Shown here: positions 50,219 through 58,587 of the stretch, one piece after another
How positions within the stretch are numbered: position 1 is the stretch's first letter
How the letters are laid out: every line of letters begins with the position of its first letter
From: Chloroflexota bacterium
Lineage (GTDB): Bacteria > Chloroflexota > Dehalococcoidia > Tepidiformales > Tepidiformaceae
Length of the DNA stretch: 64,000 nt
Direction: 5' to 3'
Assembly (NCBI GenBank): GCA_016191435.1
Contig: JACPOQ010000046.1
Location: 124,001 to 188,000, forward strand
Position numbers and translations under genes: made by a program
The notes under the pieces: generated by a model
The model's input: only the letters and a program-made list of their open reading frames with translations
Databases searched by the model: none
What the model was told of the DNA's origin: nothing

Positions 50219-52158
50219 CCATCGCCCTCCCCTGGGGCCTCGATTTCGAACCGCAGCCGGCCGGGCCGGGGCTCGCGCTCGCCGGCGCCTTCGACTCCGC
50301 CGCCTCCGAGCTCCGTCTCACCCTCACCAACACGAGCGCCGAAGCCGCGCACCCCACGGCCGTGCGGCTCAGCGCGGCTCCCGGTTTTGCCGCCGCCTCG
50401 GGCTACGCCTGGGTCCAGGGCCGCTACATGCAGACCGATGCTTTCATCCGCAACTTTGGCGCTGCGCCCGTGACGGGCTACGACGGCGATGCCGTTGATG
50501 TCGCGGCGGACGCTGTCCGGTACACAAGCCGCGAAATGGTGGCGATCTCGCTGCCCGTGCGCGCCACCCCGGCAGTCGCCATCGGCTCACTCGCGATGGA
50601 CCGCTTCTTCTTCGACATCACAATCGAACTCGAAGCGGACGAGACCATTATCCGCCGCATCGACATCGCTTTCGATCTCACCGGCGTCGAGCTCGCGCCG
50701 GGCGAATCGCTGGCGCTGCCCCCGGTGCTCGTGCTCGAAGGGCGCGACACGCAGGCGCTCGTCGAGCAGTACGCGGACGCCGTCGCCGCGCGCATGCACG
50801 CCCGCGTGCCGGCCGAAGTCCCCACCGGCTGGTGCAGCTGGTACCAGTTCTATAACCGCGTCACGGAAGCCGACGTCATCCGCAACCTCGAGGCCATGCG
50901 CGATTCCAGCCATCCCGCCACCTTCGTCCAGGTCGACGACGGCTACCAGTCCTGCACCGGCGACTGGCTGGCGCCCAATGGCAAGTTCCCGTCCGGCATG
51001 GCCGCGCTCGCCGCGCGCATCCGCGACGCGGGCTACCGGCCCGGGCTCTGGCTCGCGCCGCTCCTCCTGCACGAGGATTCCGCCGCGCTTCGTGATCACC
51101 CGGAGATGGTCCTCCGGCGCCACGATGGCTCGCCGTTGTTCGTGCAGACGTGGCTTGGCCGCGCCGCCGTGCTCGATTGCACCCACCCGCTGGCCGAGCA
51201 ATGGCTCCGCAATGTCGTCGCTACCGTCGTTCACGACTGGGGTTACGGCTACCTGAAGCTGGACGCGCTCGCCTTCGCCGCTGTTTCGCCGGCAGAGGTC
51301 CGCTATTACGCCGCTGGCACGACAGCCCCGGCGAACCTCCGCCGCGGCCTCGAAATCATCCGCGCCGCCGCCGGTGCCAGCACCTTCATCCTCGGCTGCA
51401 CCTGTCACTTTGGCCCGGCCATCGGCCTCGTCGATGCGATGCGCGTCGGCCCCGATGTGAAGGCCGCCTGGTCCGATGGCTCGCACCCCTCGGTCAAGCA
51501 TGCCTTGCGCATGGCGCTGGCCCGCAACTGGATGCACGGCCGCTGGTGGGCGAACGACCCGGATTGCCTCATCGTCCGCGACACCGAAACGGAGCTATCG
51601 GAGCCCGAAGTCAGGTTCCTCGCGACGGGCATCGCTCTCAGCGGCGGCATGGTCGTCGCCGGCGCCGACCTCCCTGCCCTGCCCCCGGCGCGCCGCGACA
51701 TGGCGCTCGCCCTCTTCCCGCCCACGGGCAGCGCCGCCCGCCCCGTGGACCCCGCGGATGGCCCCGTGCCCTCCGTCTGGCGCGCCGGCCTCGGCGAGAA
51801 GCGCGCCCTCGTGGGCGCGCTCAACTGGGACGACACCGCCCGCTGGCTCGTGACGGGCGAGCTCTTCGCACCCGGCGAGATCGCGTTCGACGTCTGGAGT
51901 GGCCGCCTCCTCGGCATGGGCGACCAGCTCCTGCGCCCGCACGAGGGCGTGCTCTGGCAGGTCACGGGCGCCGGCAAGACGCCGCGCGTTGTCGGGGACA
52001 GCGGCAGCCTCACCTATGCGAACCTCTTCCAGCGCCAGGTCAGCGGCCGCATCCAGGTCCGCAACGACAGCGATCGTGCCCGGACGATCGCCATCGAAGC
52101 CCGCGGGCGCGTGTTCGAAGTCGAGCTCGCGCCGGGCGAAATGCGCTGGTTCGACTGA
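50215..52158 (+). CDS. Alpha-galactosidase, GH36 type
   Basis: 647 residues from GTG 50215, overlapping the previous stop. N-terminal beta-sandwich, central TIM barrel with GWCSWYQFYNRVTEADV, the nucleophile in GYLKLDALAF and the acid/base Asp in DAMRVGPDVKAAW, and a C-terminal beta domain. No signal peptide, so it acts on imported galactosides such as raffinose or melibiose family sugars. It releases galactose for galK in the same operon. Confidence 0.85.
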   Translation: MTIALPWGLDFEPQPAGPGLALAGAFDSAASELRLTLTNTSAEAAHPTAVRLSAAPGFAAASGYAWVQGRYMQTDAFIRNFGAAPVTGYDGDAVDVAADAVRYTSREMVAISLPVRATPAVAIGSLAMDRFFFDITIELEADETIIRRIDIAFDLTGVELAPGESLALPPVLVLEGRDTQALVEQYADAVAARMHARVPAEVPTGWCSWYQFYNRVTEADVIRNLEAMRDSSHPATFVQVDDGYQSCTGDWLAPNGKFPSGMAALAARIRDAGYRPGLWLAPLLLHEDSAALRDHPEMVLRRHDGSPLFVQTWLGRAAVLDCTHPLAEQWLRNVVATVVHDWGYGYLKLDALAFAAVSPAEVRYYAAGTTAPANLRRGLEIIRAAAGASTFILGCTCHFGPAIGLVDAMRVGPDVKAAWSDGSHPSVKHALRMALARNWMHGRWWANDPDCLIVRDTETELSEPEVRFLATGIALSGGMVVAGADLPALPPARRDMALALFPPTGSAARPVDPADGPVPSVWRAGLGEKRALVGALNWDDTARWLVTGELFAPGEIAFDVWSGRLLGMGDQLLRPHEGVLWQVTGAGKTPRVVGDSGSLTYANLFQRQVSGRIQVRNDSDRARTIAIEARGRVFEVELAPGEMRWFD

Positions 52159-52159
52159 C

Positions 52160-52414
52160 GTGGCGACGCCGCCTGGGGACCGGCCCGCGCCATCGCCGCC
52201 GGCTGGCGGCCCGGACTCTGCGCCGCCACAGAAGGTCTGCCCGCGCTGCGGCACCGCGTTCCCGCTTGGCTCGCTCTGCCCCACCTGCTACGACATGGGC
52301 CCCGTGCCGCCACCACCCTCCCCGCGTGACAAACCCGCGGGCGAGGCGAGGAACGACGGCGCGCGTCAGCAAGCGGCCGCGCACGTGTGCCACTTCGCGT
52401 ACAGGCAATCGTGA
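52160..52414 (+). CDS. Small zinc-ribbon protein
   Basis: 84 residues from the GTG at 52160, one base after the galactosidase stop. Two Cys pairs, CPRCG and CPTC, separated by 12 residues form a zinc ribbon, flanked by Pro-rich segments. The last part is low-complexity and reaches into the intergenic GAATC repeat, so the true C-terminus may be unrelated to function. It may be an uncharacterised accessory protein or a chance frame. Confidence 0.45.
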   Translation: MATPPGDRPAPSPPAGGPDSAPPQKVCPRCGTAFPLGSLCPTCYDMGPVPPPPSPRDKPAGEARNDGARQQAAAHVCHFAYRQS

Positions 52415-52426
52415 ATCGCGAATCCT

Positions 52427-52972
52427 CTACACCTGCCGCGGCGCCCCAACGAGCACCGAGTACATCACGCACGGCCCCGGACCACGGTTCCGCCACGCGT
52501 GCCGTGTCCCCGTCTGGATGACGATGTCGCCCGGCTTCAGGTGCACCTCGGCGCCGTCGTCCAGCTCCAGGTACAGCTCCCCGGACATGATGATGTCGTA
52601 GTCGACGGTGTCCGTGGTGTGCATGCCCGGGTGGTCGCGCTCCATCGCCTCGGCCAGGCCGGGCAGCTCGCGCGCCTGCGCCTGCATCAGCTCCTCGATG
52701 TCGGTGCCTGGCTCGACGCCGGCCGAATCCGGGGGCAGCACCGAAATCAGGAAGCGCGTGCCCGCCGGCCCCGGCACGAACGTGGTCATCTGTGCGGTCG
52801 GGTCTTCGCTGCCGGGCACCGCCGTCATATTCCAGTCCGTCGCCCACACCGCCGCAATCGCGAAGTCCGGCATCCCCGGGAGCCGCACGACGCGCGGCAC
52901 CTCGCCGTCGCTCGCGATGACTGCCTTCCCATCCGGCGCATTCCCGGTCACGACCCGTCGCGCAATTCCCAT
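52427..52972 (-). CDS. Cupin domain protein
   Basis: 181 residues from ATG 52972, which has GGGAGG seven bases upstream; the track start 53236 is spurious. The C-terminal cupin shows the first motif in HTTDTVDYDIIMSGELYLELDDGAE with a His and Glu, and the second in GDIVIQTGTRHAWRNRGPGP. A metal-dependent small-molecule enzyme or ligand-binding protein of the MEMO-like kind. It is divergent from the aldo/keto reductase gene. Confidence 0.8.
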   Translation of the reverse strand: MGIARRVVTGNAPDGKAVIASDGEVPRVVRLPGMPDFAIAAVWATDWNMTAVPGSEDPTAQMTTFVPGPAGTRFLISVLPPDSAGVEPGTDIEELMQAQARELPGLAEAMERDHPGMHTTDTVDYDIIMSGELYLELDDGAEVHLKPGDIVIQTGTRHAWRNRGPGPCVMYSVLVGAPRQV

Positions 52973-53099
52973 CGTCGTCCTCCCGGTAAACTCTGTCCGC
53001 GGCACTATACCGCGCCCGGCGGCTGCGGGGTCGCGCCGTGGCGTTCGACAGCGTTCCGTTACCGTGTCAGGCTTCCGGGAAACCGTCACGGAGTCCAGC

Positions 53100-54110
53100 A
53101 TGCTCGAATACCGGCCGCTCGGCCGCACCGGGATCAAAGTCAGCAACCTCTGCCTTGGCTGCATGATGTTCGGGGGCCGCACCACGCCCACGGACGCCGC
53201 CAACATCATCCATCGGGCCCTCGATGCCGGCATCAACTTCCTCGATTCGGCGAACGTCTACAACCTTGGCCGCAGCGAAGAAGCCACCGGGGCCGCCCTC
53301 AAGGAGAGCGGACGCCGCCACGATGTCGTCCTCGCGACGAAGGTTCACGGCAAGATGGGCGAAGGCCCCAACGACCTCGGCAACACCCGCCGCCATATCA
53401 TCGACCAGTGCGAGCAAAGCCTTCGCCGCCTCCAGACCGACTACATCGACCTCTACCAGGTCCACCGCCCGCAGCCGGACGTCCCCATCGACGAAACGCT
53501 CCGCGCGCTCGATGACCTCGTGCGCTCGGGCAAAGTGCGCTACATCGGCACCAGCACCTTCGCCGCCTGGCAGGTCGTGGAGTCCCTCTGGGCATCGAAG
53601 GAGTACGGCCTCAACCGCTTCGTCTGCGAACAGCCGCCCTATAACATCCTGGATCGGCGCATCGAACGCGAGCTCCTGCCGATGGCCCATACGTACGGCA
53701 TCGGCGTCATCCCCTGGAGCCCGCTCGGCGGCGGCCTGCTCACGGGCAAGTACCACCGCGGTGAGCCGCCGCCCGAAGACACCCGCTTCGCCGATATCGG
53801 CACCAACCGCATGCGCGCCCGGCGCTGGACCGAGTCTTTCTTCGATGTGGTGGATGCGTTGGAGCCGCTCGCGCAGGCGAAAGGCTGCACGGTCGCGCAG
53901 TTCGCGCTCGCCTGGTGCGTGCAGCAGCCGTTCGTCACCAGCCCGATCATCGGTCCGCGCACGATGGAGCAGTTCGAGGACAACTTCGGCGCCCTCGCCA
54001 TCGAAATTACGGACGAGGACCGCAAGGCGGTCGATGCCGTCGTCCCGCGTGGCGGCGTCGTCTCGCCCTTCTACGAAGGCGACTTCGGCCCCCACCCCTT
54101 CCGTGTCTAG
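53100..54110 (+). CDS. Aldo/keto reductase
   Basis: 336 residues, TIM barrel. The catalytic tetrad is visible: Asp and Tyr in NFLDSANVYNLGRSEE, Lys in VLATKVHG, and His in LYQVHRPQPD. The NADPH site is seen in GVIPWSPLGGGLLTGKY and SPIIGPRTMEQ. It resembles YajO/AKR11-12-type reductases. ATG 53100 chosen from the family start LEYRPLGRTGIKVSNLCLG; the track start 52608 overlaps the cupin gene. Confidence 0.9.
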   Translation: MLEYRPLGRTGIKVSNLCLGCMMFGGRTTPTDAANIIHRALDAGINFLDSANVYNLGRSEEATGAALKESGRRHDVVLATKVHGKMGEGPNDLGNTRRHIIDQCEQSLRRLQTDYIDLYQVHRPQPDVPIDETLRALDDLVRSGKVRYIGTSTFAAWQVVESLWASKEYGLNRFVCEQPPYNILDRRIERELLPMAHTYGIGVIPWSPLGGGLLTGKYHRGEPPPEDTRFADIGTNRMRARRWTESFFDVVDALEPLAQAKGCTVAQFALAWCVQQPFVTSPIIGPRTMEQFEDNFGALAIEITDEDRKAVDAVVPRGGVVSPFYEGDFGPHPFRV

Positions 54111-54225
54111 CCACAGGCCCCGGCGCCCGCGCCTCCTGTGGCGGCTGCGAGAGGCTGAAAAGGCGCCCGCGGGGCACCGTTGAGATGGTTCCGGCTGAGA
54201 GCTAACAGCTAACAACACACGAAAA

Positions 54226-54267
54226 CGCGGAGGAAACTGAGACCTTTCGGTCTCCGCGTCCTCCGCG
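54226..54267. other. Nested inverted repeat after the reductase gene
   Basis: CGCGGAGGA (54226-54234) pairs with TCCTCCGCG (54259-54267), and inside it GAGACC-TTTC-GGTCTC forms a second stem. The tccgcgtcctccgcgtct wording resembles dispersed intergenic repeats known from several bacterial phyla. It could terminate both the reductase and the minus-strand gene that ends at 54289. Confidence 0.5.
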
Positions 54268-54288
54268 TCTCGTTGTTGGCCGGTCCGG

Positions 54289-54516
54289 CTACCCGCGCGG
54301 GAGCGCGAGCCGGATGCGGTCCAGGATGCTGCGGTTGCGCCGTTCCGCGGCCGCTTCGCGCCGCGCCGCCCGCGCGTCCGCCTTCAGCTCCGCGAACACG
54401 CGCTCGTGCTCGGCCCTGCGGCGCAGCCATTCCGGCTCCGCATCCCCCGGCATCAGGGTGTGCGGCGAACGGTGGCGGGCGAATTCTTCCAGTGTGTTCA
54501 GTGAGTAGGGAAACAT
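54289..54516 (-). CDS. Small hypothetical protein, helical
   Basis: 75 residues, largely helical and rich in Glu and Arg (RRRAEHERVFAELKADARAARREAAAERR), likely coiled-coil. ATG preceded by GAGAGG at six bases. The family is not recognised. The upstream gene (54498-54710) overlaps its start. Confidence 0.55.
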   Translation of the reverse strand: MFPYSLNTLEEFARHRSPHTLMPGDAEPEWLRRRAEHERVFAELKADARAARREAAAERRNRSILDRIRLALPRG

Positions 54517-54710
54517 CTCGACCTCTCTGCCTCTAACGGGGGCAGCGCCGTCTTTTGAATCTGTGGACCCTCGCCTGTGGAGGCGTTGCTGTTCTGTGCG
54601 GCTGCGGTCATCTGGCGCAGAGCGCGCCTGGTATCGGCGTTGCGCCGGTCATCTGCTCTGCTGAACACGATCGGGTGCTGGCCCGAAAACACTGCGTCCA
54701 TGTGTGTCAT
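54498..54710 (-). CDS. Small hypothetical protein
   Basis: 70 residues from ATG 54710, overlapping the next gene start by 19 bases. Polar, no membrane segment. A weak ribosome site (AGAAAGAG) is upstream. The surrounding sequence is less GC-rich than average. The longer track start (54875) adds a Cys-rich stretch that seems implausible. Weakly supported. Confidence 0.35.
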   Translation of the reverse strand: MTHMDAVFSGQHPIVFSRADDRRNADTRRALRQMTAAAQNSNASTGEGPQIQKTALPPLEAERSRCFPTH

Positions 54711-54925
54711 TGGTGTCTGTTCTCTTTCTATCTGGCGAATACTTGGATCTGGAATGGTCGAATGGCACGAGTTCCCTGTGGTAACAGGATCCCCCTGGCA
54801 CGCTGCCTGTTGAGCAGCTGCCTGTGCATTCCTAAACACGCACGCATGCATTTGCGCTATGCAGCAGCGCCGCACGCTTGCGCGTAAAAGGGCAGAGTTG
54901 GCTACCGCGACTGATCCCGCGAGGG

Positions 54926-54959
54926 AAACAAAAACGCCGTACCACGTCCGGTACGGCGT
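54926..54959 (-). terminator. Rho-independent terminator for the 16-codon peptide unit
   Basis: On the minus strand ACGCCGTACC-loop-GGTACGGCGT (a perfect ten-base stem, 54934-54943 with 54950-54959) is followed by TTTTTGTTT. It lies 26 bases past the stop of the small peptide ORF. Confidence 0.85.
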
Positions 54960-54984
54960 CGAAGCCGGCTCACCGGAGTGGTGG

Positions 54985-55035
54985 CTAGAATCCGTCGTAC
55001 CCGCGGAGGCTGGCCGTTACGATCTTCTTATCCAT
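54985..55035 (-). CDS. 16-residue peptide gene MDKKIVTASLRGYDGF
   Basis: Minus-strand ORF of 16 codons from ATG 55035. AAGGAG lies seven bases upstream (ideal). A hairpin GCGGG-ATT-CCCGC abuts the ribosome site and a second inverted repeat CTCGTT-ACTAG-AACGAG lies before it. The promoter at 55078 and the terminator at 54926 make this an isolated transcription unit. It could be a functional short peptide, a modified peptide precursor or a leader. No biosynthetic gene is adjacent. Confidence 0.5.
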   Translation of the reverse strand: MDKKIVTASLRGYDGF

Positions 55036-55077
55036 CTGGCGTCTCCTTGCGGGAATCCCGCGCTCGTTCTAGTAACG

Positions 55078-55106
55078 AGAGTAACTGCCGGTAGGTTAAC
55101 AGGCAA
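55078..55106 (-). promoter_or_regulatory. Promoter TTGCCT-N17-TACTCT for the peptide unit
   Basis: On the minus strand, -35-like TTGCCT and -10-like TACTCT with a 17-base spacer. The expected start near 55071 gives a leader of about 35 bases containing the hairpins. Confidence 0.5.
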
Positions 55107-55184
55107 CGCGACAATTGAGAGGATCCAATTTCGCATTCCGAAACAACGCATTGGCGGCCGGCGTGGCGCCGCTAGCGCGCGTGG

Positions 55185-55418
55185 TTAGCTCTGGGTCCGG
55201 CCGTCCCCGGCCGGGCACTGCTGCTGCCAGGCCGCTGCCGAATCGAGCGGCTGCGGCGGTGCCGCCTGCTCGAACACCTGTGGCTCGGCGGGCACGCTCC
55301 TGGCCTCGATGGCTACACTGTCGCCGCTCGGCGCGCCCGGCGTGAACGCGACCGCCAGCAAGGGCAATGCCGCAAACGGCAGCGGCAGGAGCAAGCTCAA
55401 GAGGATCGGTCGCTTCAT
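55185..55418 (-). CDS. Small exported protein
   Basis: 77 residues. Signal peptide MKRPILLSLLLPLPFAALPLLAVAF, then about 50 Ala/Pro-rich residues with one Cys near the C-terminus. GGAGA lies seven bases before the ATG. No family recognised. The following VanZ-like gene is upstream on the same strand and ends 61 bases away. Confidence 0.5.
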   Translation of the reverse strand: MKRPILLSLLLPLPFAALPLLAVAFTPGAPSGDSVAIEARSVPAEPQVFEQAAPPQPLDSAAAWQQQCPAGDGRTQS

Positions 55419-55479
55419 ATCCGTTCTCCGGGCGCCATGGTATCACAGAATGGCAAGTCGGCCCTCGCATCAGTCTCAT

Positions 55480-55899
55480 CTACGCTTCGCGCCGCCGCCG
55501 ATGCGCCGCCCGCGCGCGTGCCGCCGCCCCCACGAACGCGAGGCTCAGCCCCGCCCCCAACGCATCGAACCCGAAATCCGTCACGTTCGAATCCCGTCCC
55601 GGCACGAACGACTGGTGGTATTCGTCGCTCGCCCCGTAGGCCGCGGCCCCTGCCCAACAGGCCAGCAACACCACGCCCAGCCGCGCTCGAGGCCATACCG
55701 CCAGCGCGGCCCAGGCCGCCAGCGCCGCGAGCACGGCGTACTCCGTCATGTGCGCCGCATTCGACGTCCACTCGCGCCCCGTCTGTCCCGGCGGGTTCGA
55801 AAAGCTCGAAAACACGAAGATCACCGCCGCCCACGCCACCACCGCCGCCGCCCGCACCCACACCGGGGCCGTGTCTGCCGCGCCAACCACCTTCCGCAT
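55480..55899 (-). CDS. VanZ-like family membrane protein
   Basis: 139 residues, four membrane helices. The VanZ family signature is SDEYHQSFVPGRDSNVTDFGFDALGAGLSL, with the first helix containing FVFSSFSNPPG and the SNAAHMTEYAVLAAL segment. The family is linked to glycopeptide tolerance in some species but is general and of unclear role. The track frame 55415-55906 is a shadow. The gene end overlaps no neighbour. Confidence 0.82.
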   Translation of the reverse strand: MRKVVGAADTAPVWVRAAAVVAWAAVIFVFSSFSNPPGQTGREWTSNAAHMTEYAVLAALAAWAALAVWPRARLGVVLLACWAGAAAYGASDEYHQSFVPGRDSNVTDFGFDALGAGLSLAFVGAAARARAAHRRRREA

Positions 55900-55920
55900 C
55901 CCCCAACCATATCGCGCGGC

Positions 55921-56044
55921 CTCACTCAGGACTCAGCACTCAGAACTCAGCACTTCGCTGACCTCCCCCTCGAACGTCACGCCCGCCTGCGCGATACTAT
56001 CCCCGCGGCCGCTCGGAACTCAGGCCCCGGAACTCGGAACTCGC
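55921..56044. repeat. CACTCAGGACTCAGCACTCAGAACTCAG repeats before ribF
   Basis: Degenerate tandem ACTCAGCACTCAG units at 55921-55955, and GGAACTCAGGCCCCGGAACTCGGAACTCG at 56015-56042. Same family as 2975, 8606 and 5935. Confidence 0.5.
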
Positions 56045-56045
56045 C

Positions 56046-56975
56046 TTGCTCCCTTCGTTCACCCTCACCCAGCTCACCGCCGGCGCGCCCGGTATCGAAA
56101 GCGCCCTCACCGTCGGCGTGCTGGATGGCGTGCACCTGGGCCACCAGGCCCTCCTCGGCCGGCTCCGCGATGAGGCGCGTAAGCGCGCCCTCTCGCCGGG
56201 CGTCGTCACGCTCCACCCCCACCCTCTCACCGTCCTCCGCCCCGAGACACGGCCCAGTTACCTCACCACCCTCGAGGATCGCATCGAGCTCATGCGCCAG
56301 GCCGGCGCCGATTGGGTCATCCCCCTGACCTTCACCTCCGAAGTGTCAGAAATAACCGCCGAGGACCTCGCGACCACCTTCTACGAGCACCTGCGCATGC
56401 GCCTCATGGTGCTCGGCCCCGACGCATCCTTCGGCCGTGGCGCGCCAAAAGACACCGCCGCCCGCATGCAGGCGCTTGGCGCTCAGCTCGGCTTCGAAGT
56501 CATCCAGGTCGAGCCGCTCATGCACGACCACGAGCGCTACAGCTCCACCGCCGTGCGGAAGGCACTCGCGGCCGGCGACATGGAGCGCGTCACGTCTCTG
56601 CTCGGACGCTCCTACCGGCTCGGTGGCCCCGTCGTCCGCGGCTTCGAACGGGGCCGCACCATAGGCTTCCCCACCGCCAACATCTCCGTCGCCGCCGACC
56701 GCGCCCTGCCCGCCCTCGGCGTCTACGCCAGCCGTGCCCACGTCCTTGGCCGGGACCTCCCGGGCGCGACCAACATCGGCACCCGCCCCACCTTCGATGC
56801 CGGCCACGTCTCGGTCGAAACGCACCTTATGGACTTCAAAGGCGACATCTACGGCGAGCGCATGGAGATCGACATCGTCCACCGCATCCGTGCCGAGACC
56901 GCCTTCGCCAGCGTCGATGAGCTCATCGCCCAGATCGGCCGCGATGTCGAAGCGGCCCGTGAGCTGCTCCGGTGA
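56046..56975 (+). CDS. ribF: Bifunctional riboflavin kinase/FAD synthetase
   Basis: 309 residues. N-terminal FMN adenylyltransferase domain with VGVLDGVHLGHQALLGRL (the GxDGxHxGH motif), and a C-terminal riboflavin kinase domain with GPVVRGFERGRTIGFPTANI and the GVYASRAHV strand. It converts riboflavin to FMN and FAD. The TTG start at 56046 opens the family N-terminus. Next gene tyrS lies 58 bases downstream. Confidence 0.93.
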   Translation: MLPSFTLTQLTAGAPGIESALTVGVLDGVHLGHQALLGRLRDEARKRALSPGVVTLHPHPLTVLRPETRPSYLTTLEDRIELMRQAGADWVIPLTFTSEVSEITAEDLATTFYEHLRMRLMVLGPDASFGRGAPKDTAARMQALGAQLGFEVIQVEPLMHDHERYSSTAVRKALAAGDMERVTSLLGRSYRLGGPVVRGFERGRTIGFPTANISVAADRALPALGVYASRAHVLGRDLPGATNIGTRPTFDAGHVSVETHLMDFKGDIYGERMEIDIVHRIRAETAFASVDELIAQIGRDVEAARELLR

Positions 56976-57033
56976 TTCACGATTCGCGGTTTTCGCCGCA
57001 CGATTCCGGGACCGGCCGCCGGTGACGCGTGCC

Positions 57034-58227
57034 ATGCCAACCCCCGATGAGCAGTTGCCGACGCTGATGAGCGGCGTCGAGTACGGCGACGGCATCCTCC
57101 GCCGCCAGATGGAGCGCGAGCTGCGCGCCTTGCTCGAACTCGACCGGCCGCTGCGCGTCTACCTGGGCATCGACCCCACAGCCACGTCGCTGACGCTCGG
57201 GCACACCGTCCCGTTGCGAAAGCTGCGCCAGTTCCAGGAGTTCGGCCACCACGCCATCTTCCTCATCGGCGACTACACCGCGCTCATCGGCGACCCCAGT
57301 GACAAAAACAAGCTCCGCCCGATGCTCACACAAGAGGACATCCAGCGGAACGAACGCACCTACTTCGACCAGGCGGCAAGGCTCCTCGACCCCACGAAGA
57401 CCGAGCTGCGGCACAACTCGGAGTGGCTCGGCAAGCTCGATTTCCCGCAGATCATCTCGCTCATGTCGAAGTTCACTGCCGCCGAGATGCTTCGCCGCGA
57501 CAATTTCCGCAAGCGCTTCGATGACGGCGACCCCGTCTTCCTGCACGAATTCCTCTACGCCGTCATGCAGGGCTACGACGCCTATGCCCTTGAGTGCGAC
57601 GTGCAGGTCGGCGGCACGGAGCAGCTCTTCAACCTGATGGCAGGCCGCAAGATCCAGGAGGACGCCGGCCAGAAGCCGCACGTCCCCGTGACGCTGCCCA
57701 TCCTCGTCGGCCTTGATGGCAAGGAGCGCATGTCGAAATCGAAGGGCAATCACATCGGCGTCGACGACCCGCCCGAGGAACAGTACGGCAAGGCCATGTC
57801 CATCCCCGATGAGGCCGTCATGTCGTTCTTCGTCCTCGCCACGTCCGTCCCGCGCGCGGAACTGCCGGCGATCGAAGCCGAAATCGAACGCGCGCCGATG
57901 GTCGCGAAGAAGCGCCTCGCCCGCACCATCGTCGGCGAGTTCTACGGCGAGCCCGCCGCCCTTGCCGCCGAAGCCCGGTTTGAGCGCACGGTTCAGCGCC
58001 GGGAAGCCCCCGAGGAGATGCCCACGTTCGCCGTCCACGGTGGCGAATCGCTTGTAGACGTCCTCACAGCCGCCGGCCTCGAGCCGTCGAAGCGCGAAGC
58101 TCGCCGCCGCCTCGAACAGGGCGCGGTCACCATCGATGGCGAACCCGCCACCCTCACCGGCGTCGCCCGCCCCGGCGCCGTCCTCCAGGTCGGCAAGCGC
58201 CGCTGGCTCCGCCTGGTTTCGAACTGA
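57034..58227 (+). CDS. tyrS: Tyrosine--tRNA ligase
   Basis: 397 residues from ATG 57034. The class I HIGH-like motif is SLTLGHTVPL, the KMSKS motif ERMSKSKGN, the tyrosine and adenylate pocket GYDAYALECDVQVGGTEQLFN, and a C-terminal S4 RNA-binding domain (LVDVLTAAGLEPSKREARRRLEQGAV). Charges tRNA-Tyr. TyrZ-type. The gene ends just before the 18-bp motif. Confidence 0.95.
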   Translation: MPTPDEQLPTLMSGVEYGDGILRRQMERELRALLELDRPLRVYLGIDPTATSLTLGHTVPLRKLRQFQEFGHHAIFLIGDYTALIGDPSDKNKLRPMLTQEDIQRNERTYFDQAARLLDPTKTELRHNSEWLGKLDFPQIISLMSKFTAAEMLRRDNFRKRFDDGDPVFLHEFLYAVMQGYDAYALECDVQVGGTEQLFNLMAGRKIQEDAGQKPHVPVTLPILVGLDGKERMSKSKGNHIGVDDPPEEQYGKAMSIPDEAVMSFFVLATSVPRAELPAIEAEIERAPMVAKKRLARTIVGEFYGEPAALAAEARFERTVQRREAPEEMPTFAVHGGESLVDVLTAAGLEPSKREARRRLEQGAVTIDGEPATLTGVARPGAVLQVGKRRWLRLVSN

Positions 58228-58228
58228 A

Positions 58229-58246
58229 ACTGCTCTGAAAATCGCC
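58229..58246 (+). repeat. 18-bp motif ACTGCTCTGAAAATCGCC, copy 4
   Basis: Fourth exact copy of the motif, two bases after the tyrS stop and about 50 bases before the large repeat, the same order as at 47947/47995. Confidence 0.7.
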
Positions 58247-58279
58247 TTCAGGGCCAGTGCGATCGCGGGCAACGGCGTT

Positions 58280-58482
58280 CCCGGTAGTCGTGGCGCTCTG
58301 GCGCCACGGGCCATGGCTCCCACGTCCCGGGACCAGCGACCGACGTTCGAATGTGGGCACACGTGGATCAGCGGGCGAGCGCCAAGCGCGAGACCGCGGC
58401 GACCGCAGCCACCCACCGTCACGAGCGCGACTCCCGTTTTCGTCCCTGGTTGTGGTGCCACGCCACCACCGACTTAGAACCA
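58280..58482 (+). repeat. About 203-bp dispersed intergenic repeat, copy B
   Basis: Partner of 47995-48197. It begins with the perfect hairpin GTGGCGC-TCTG-GCGCCAC (58290-58307) and carries the same CACGTGGATCAGCGGGCGAGCG and GTTTTCGTCCCTGGTTGTGG blocks. Lies in the 360-bp gap between tyrS and the next gene. Confidence 0.85.
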
Positions 58483-58587
58483 CTGACACGTCGCGATTTG
58501 CGCCGTCCGCCTGCCGCGCGCTCCTTGAGCCGCTCGCGTTAACCATGGGCGCATGGCTGTAGCGCGCATGGCGGTAGACTCGGGAGA

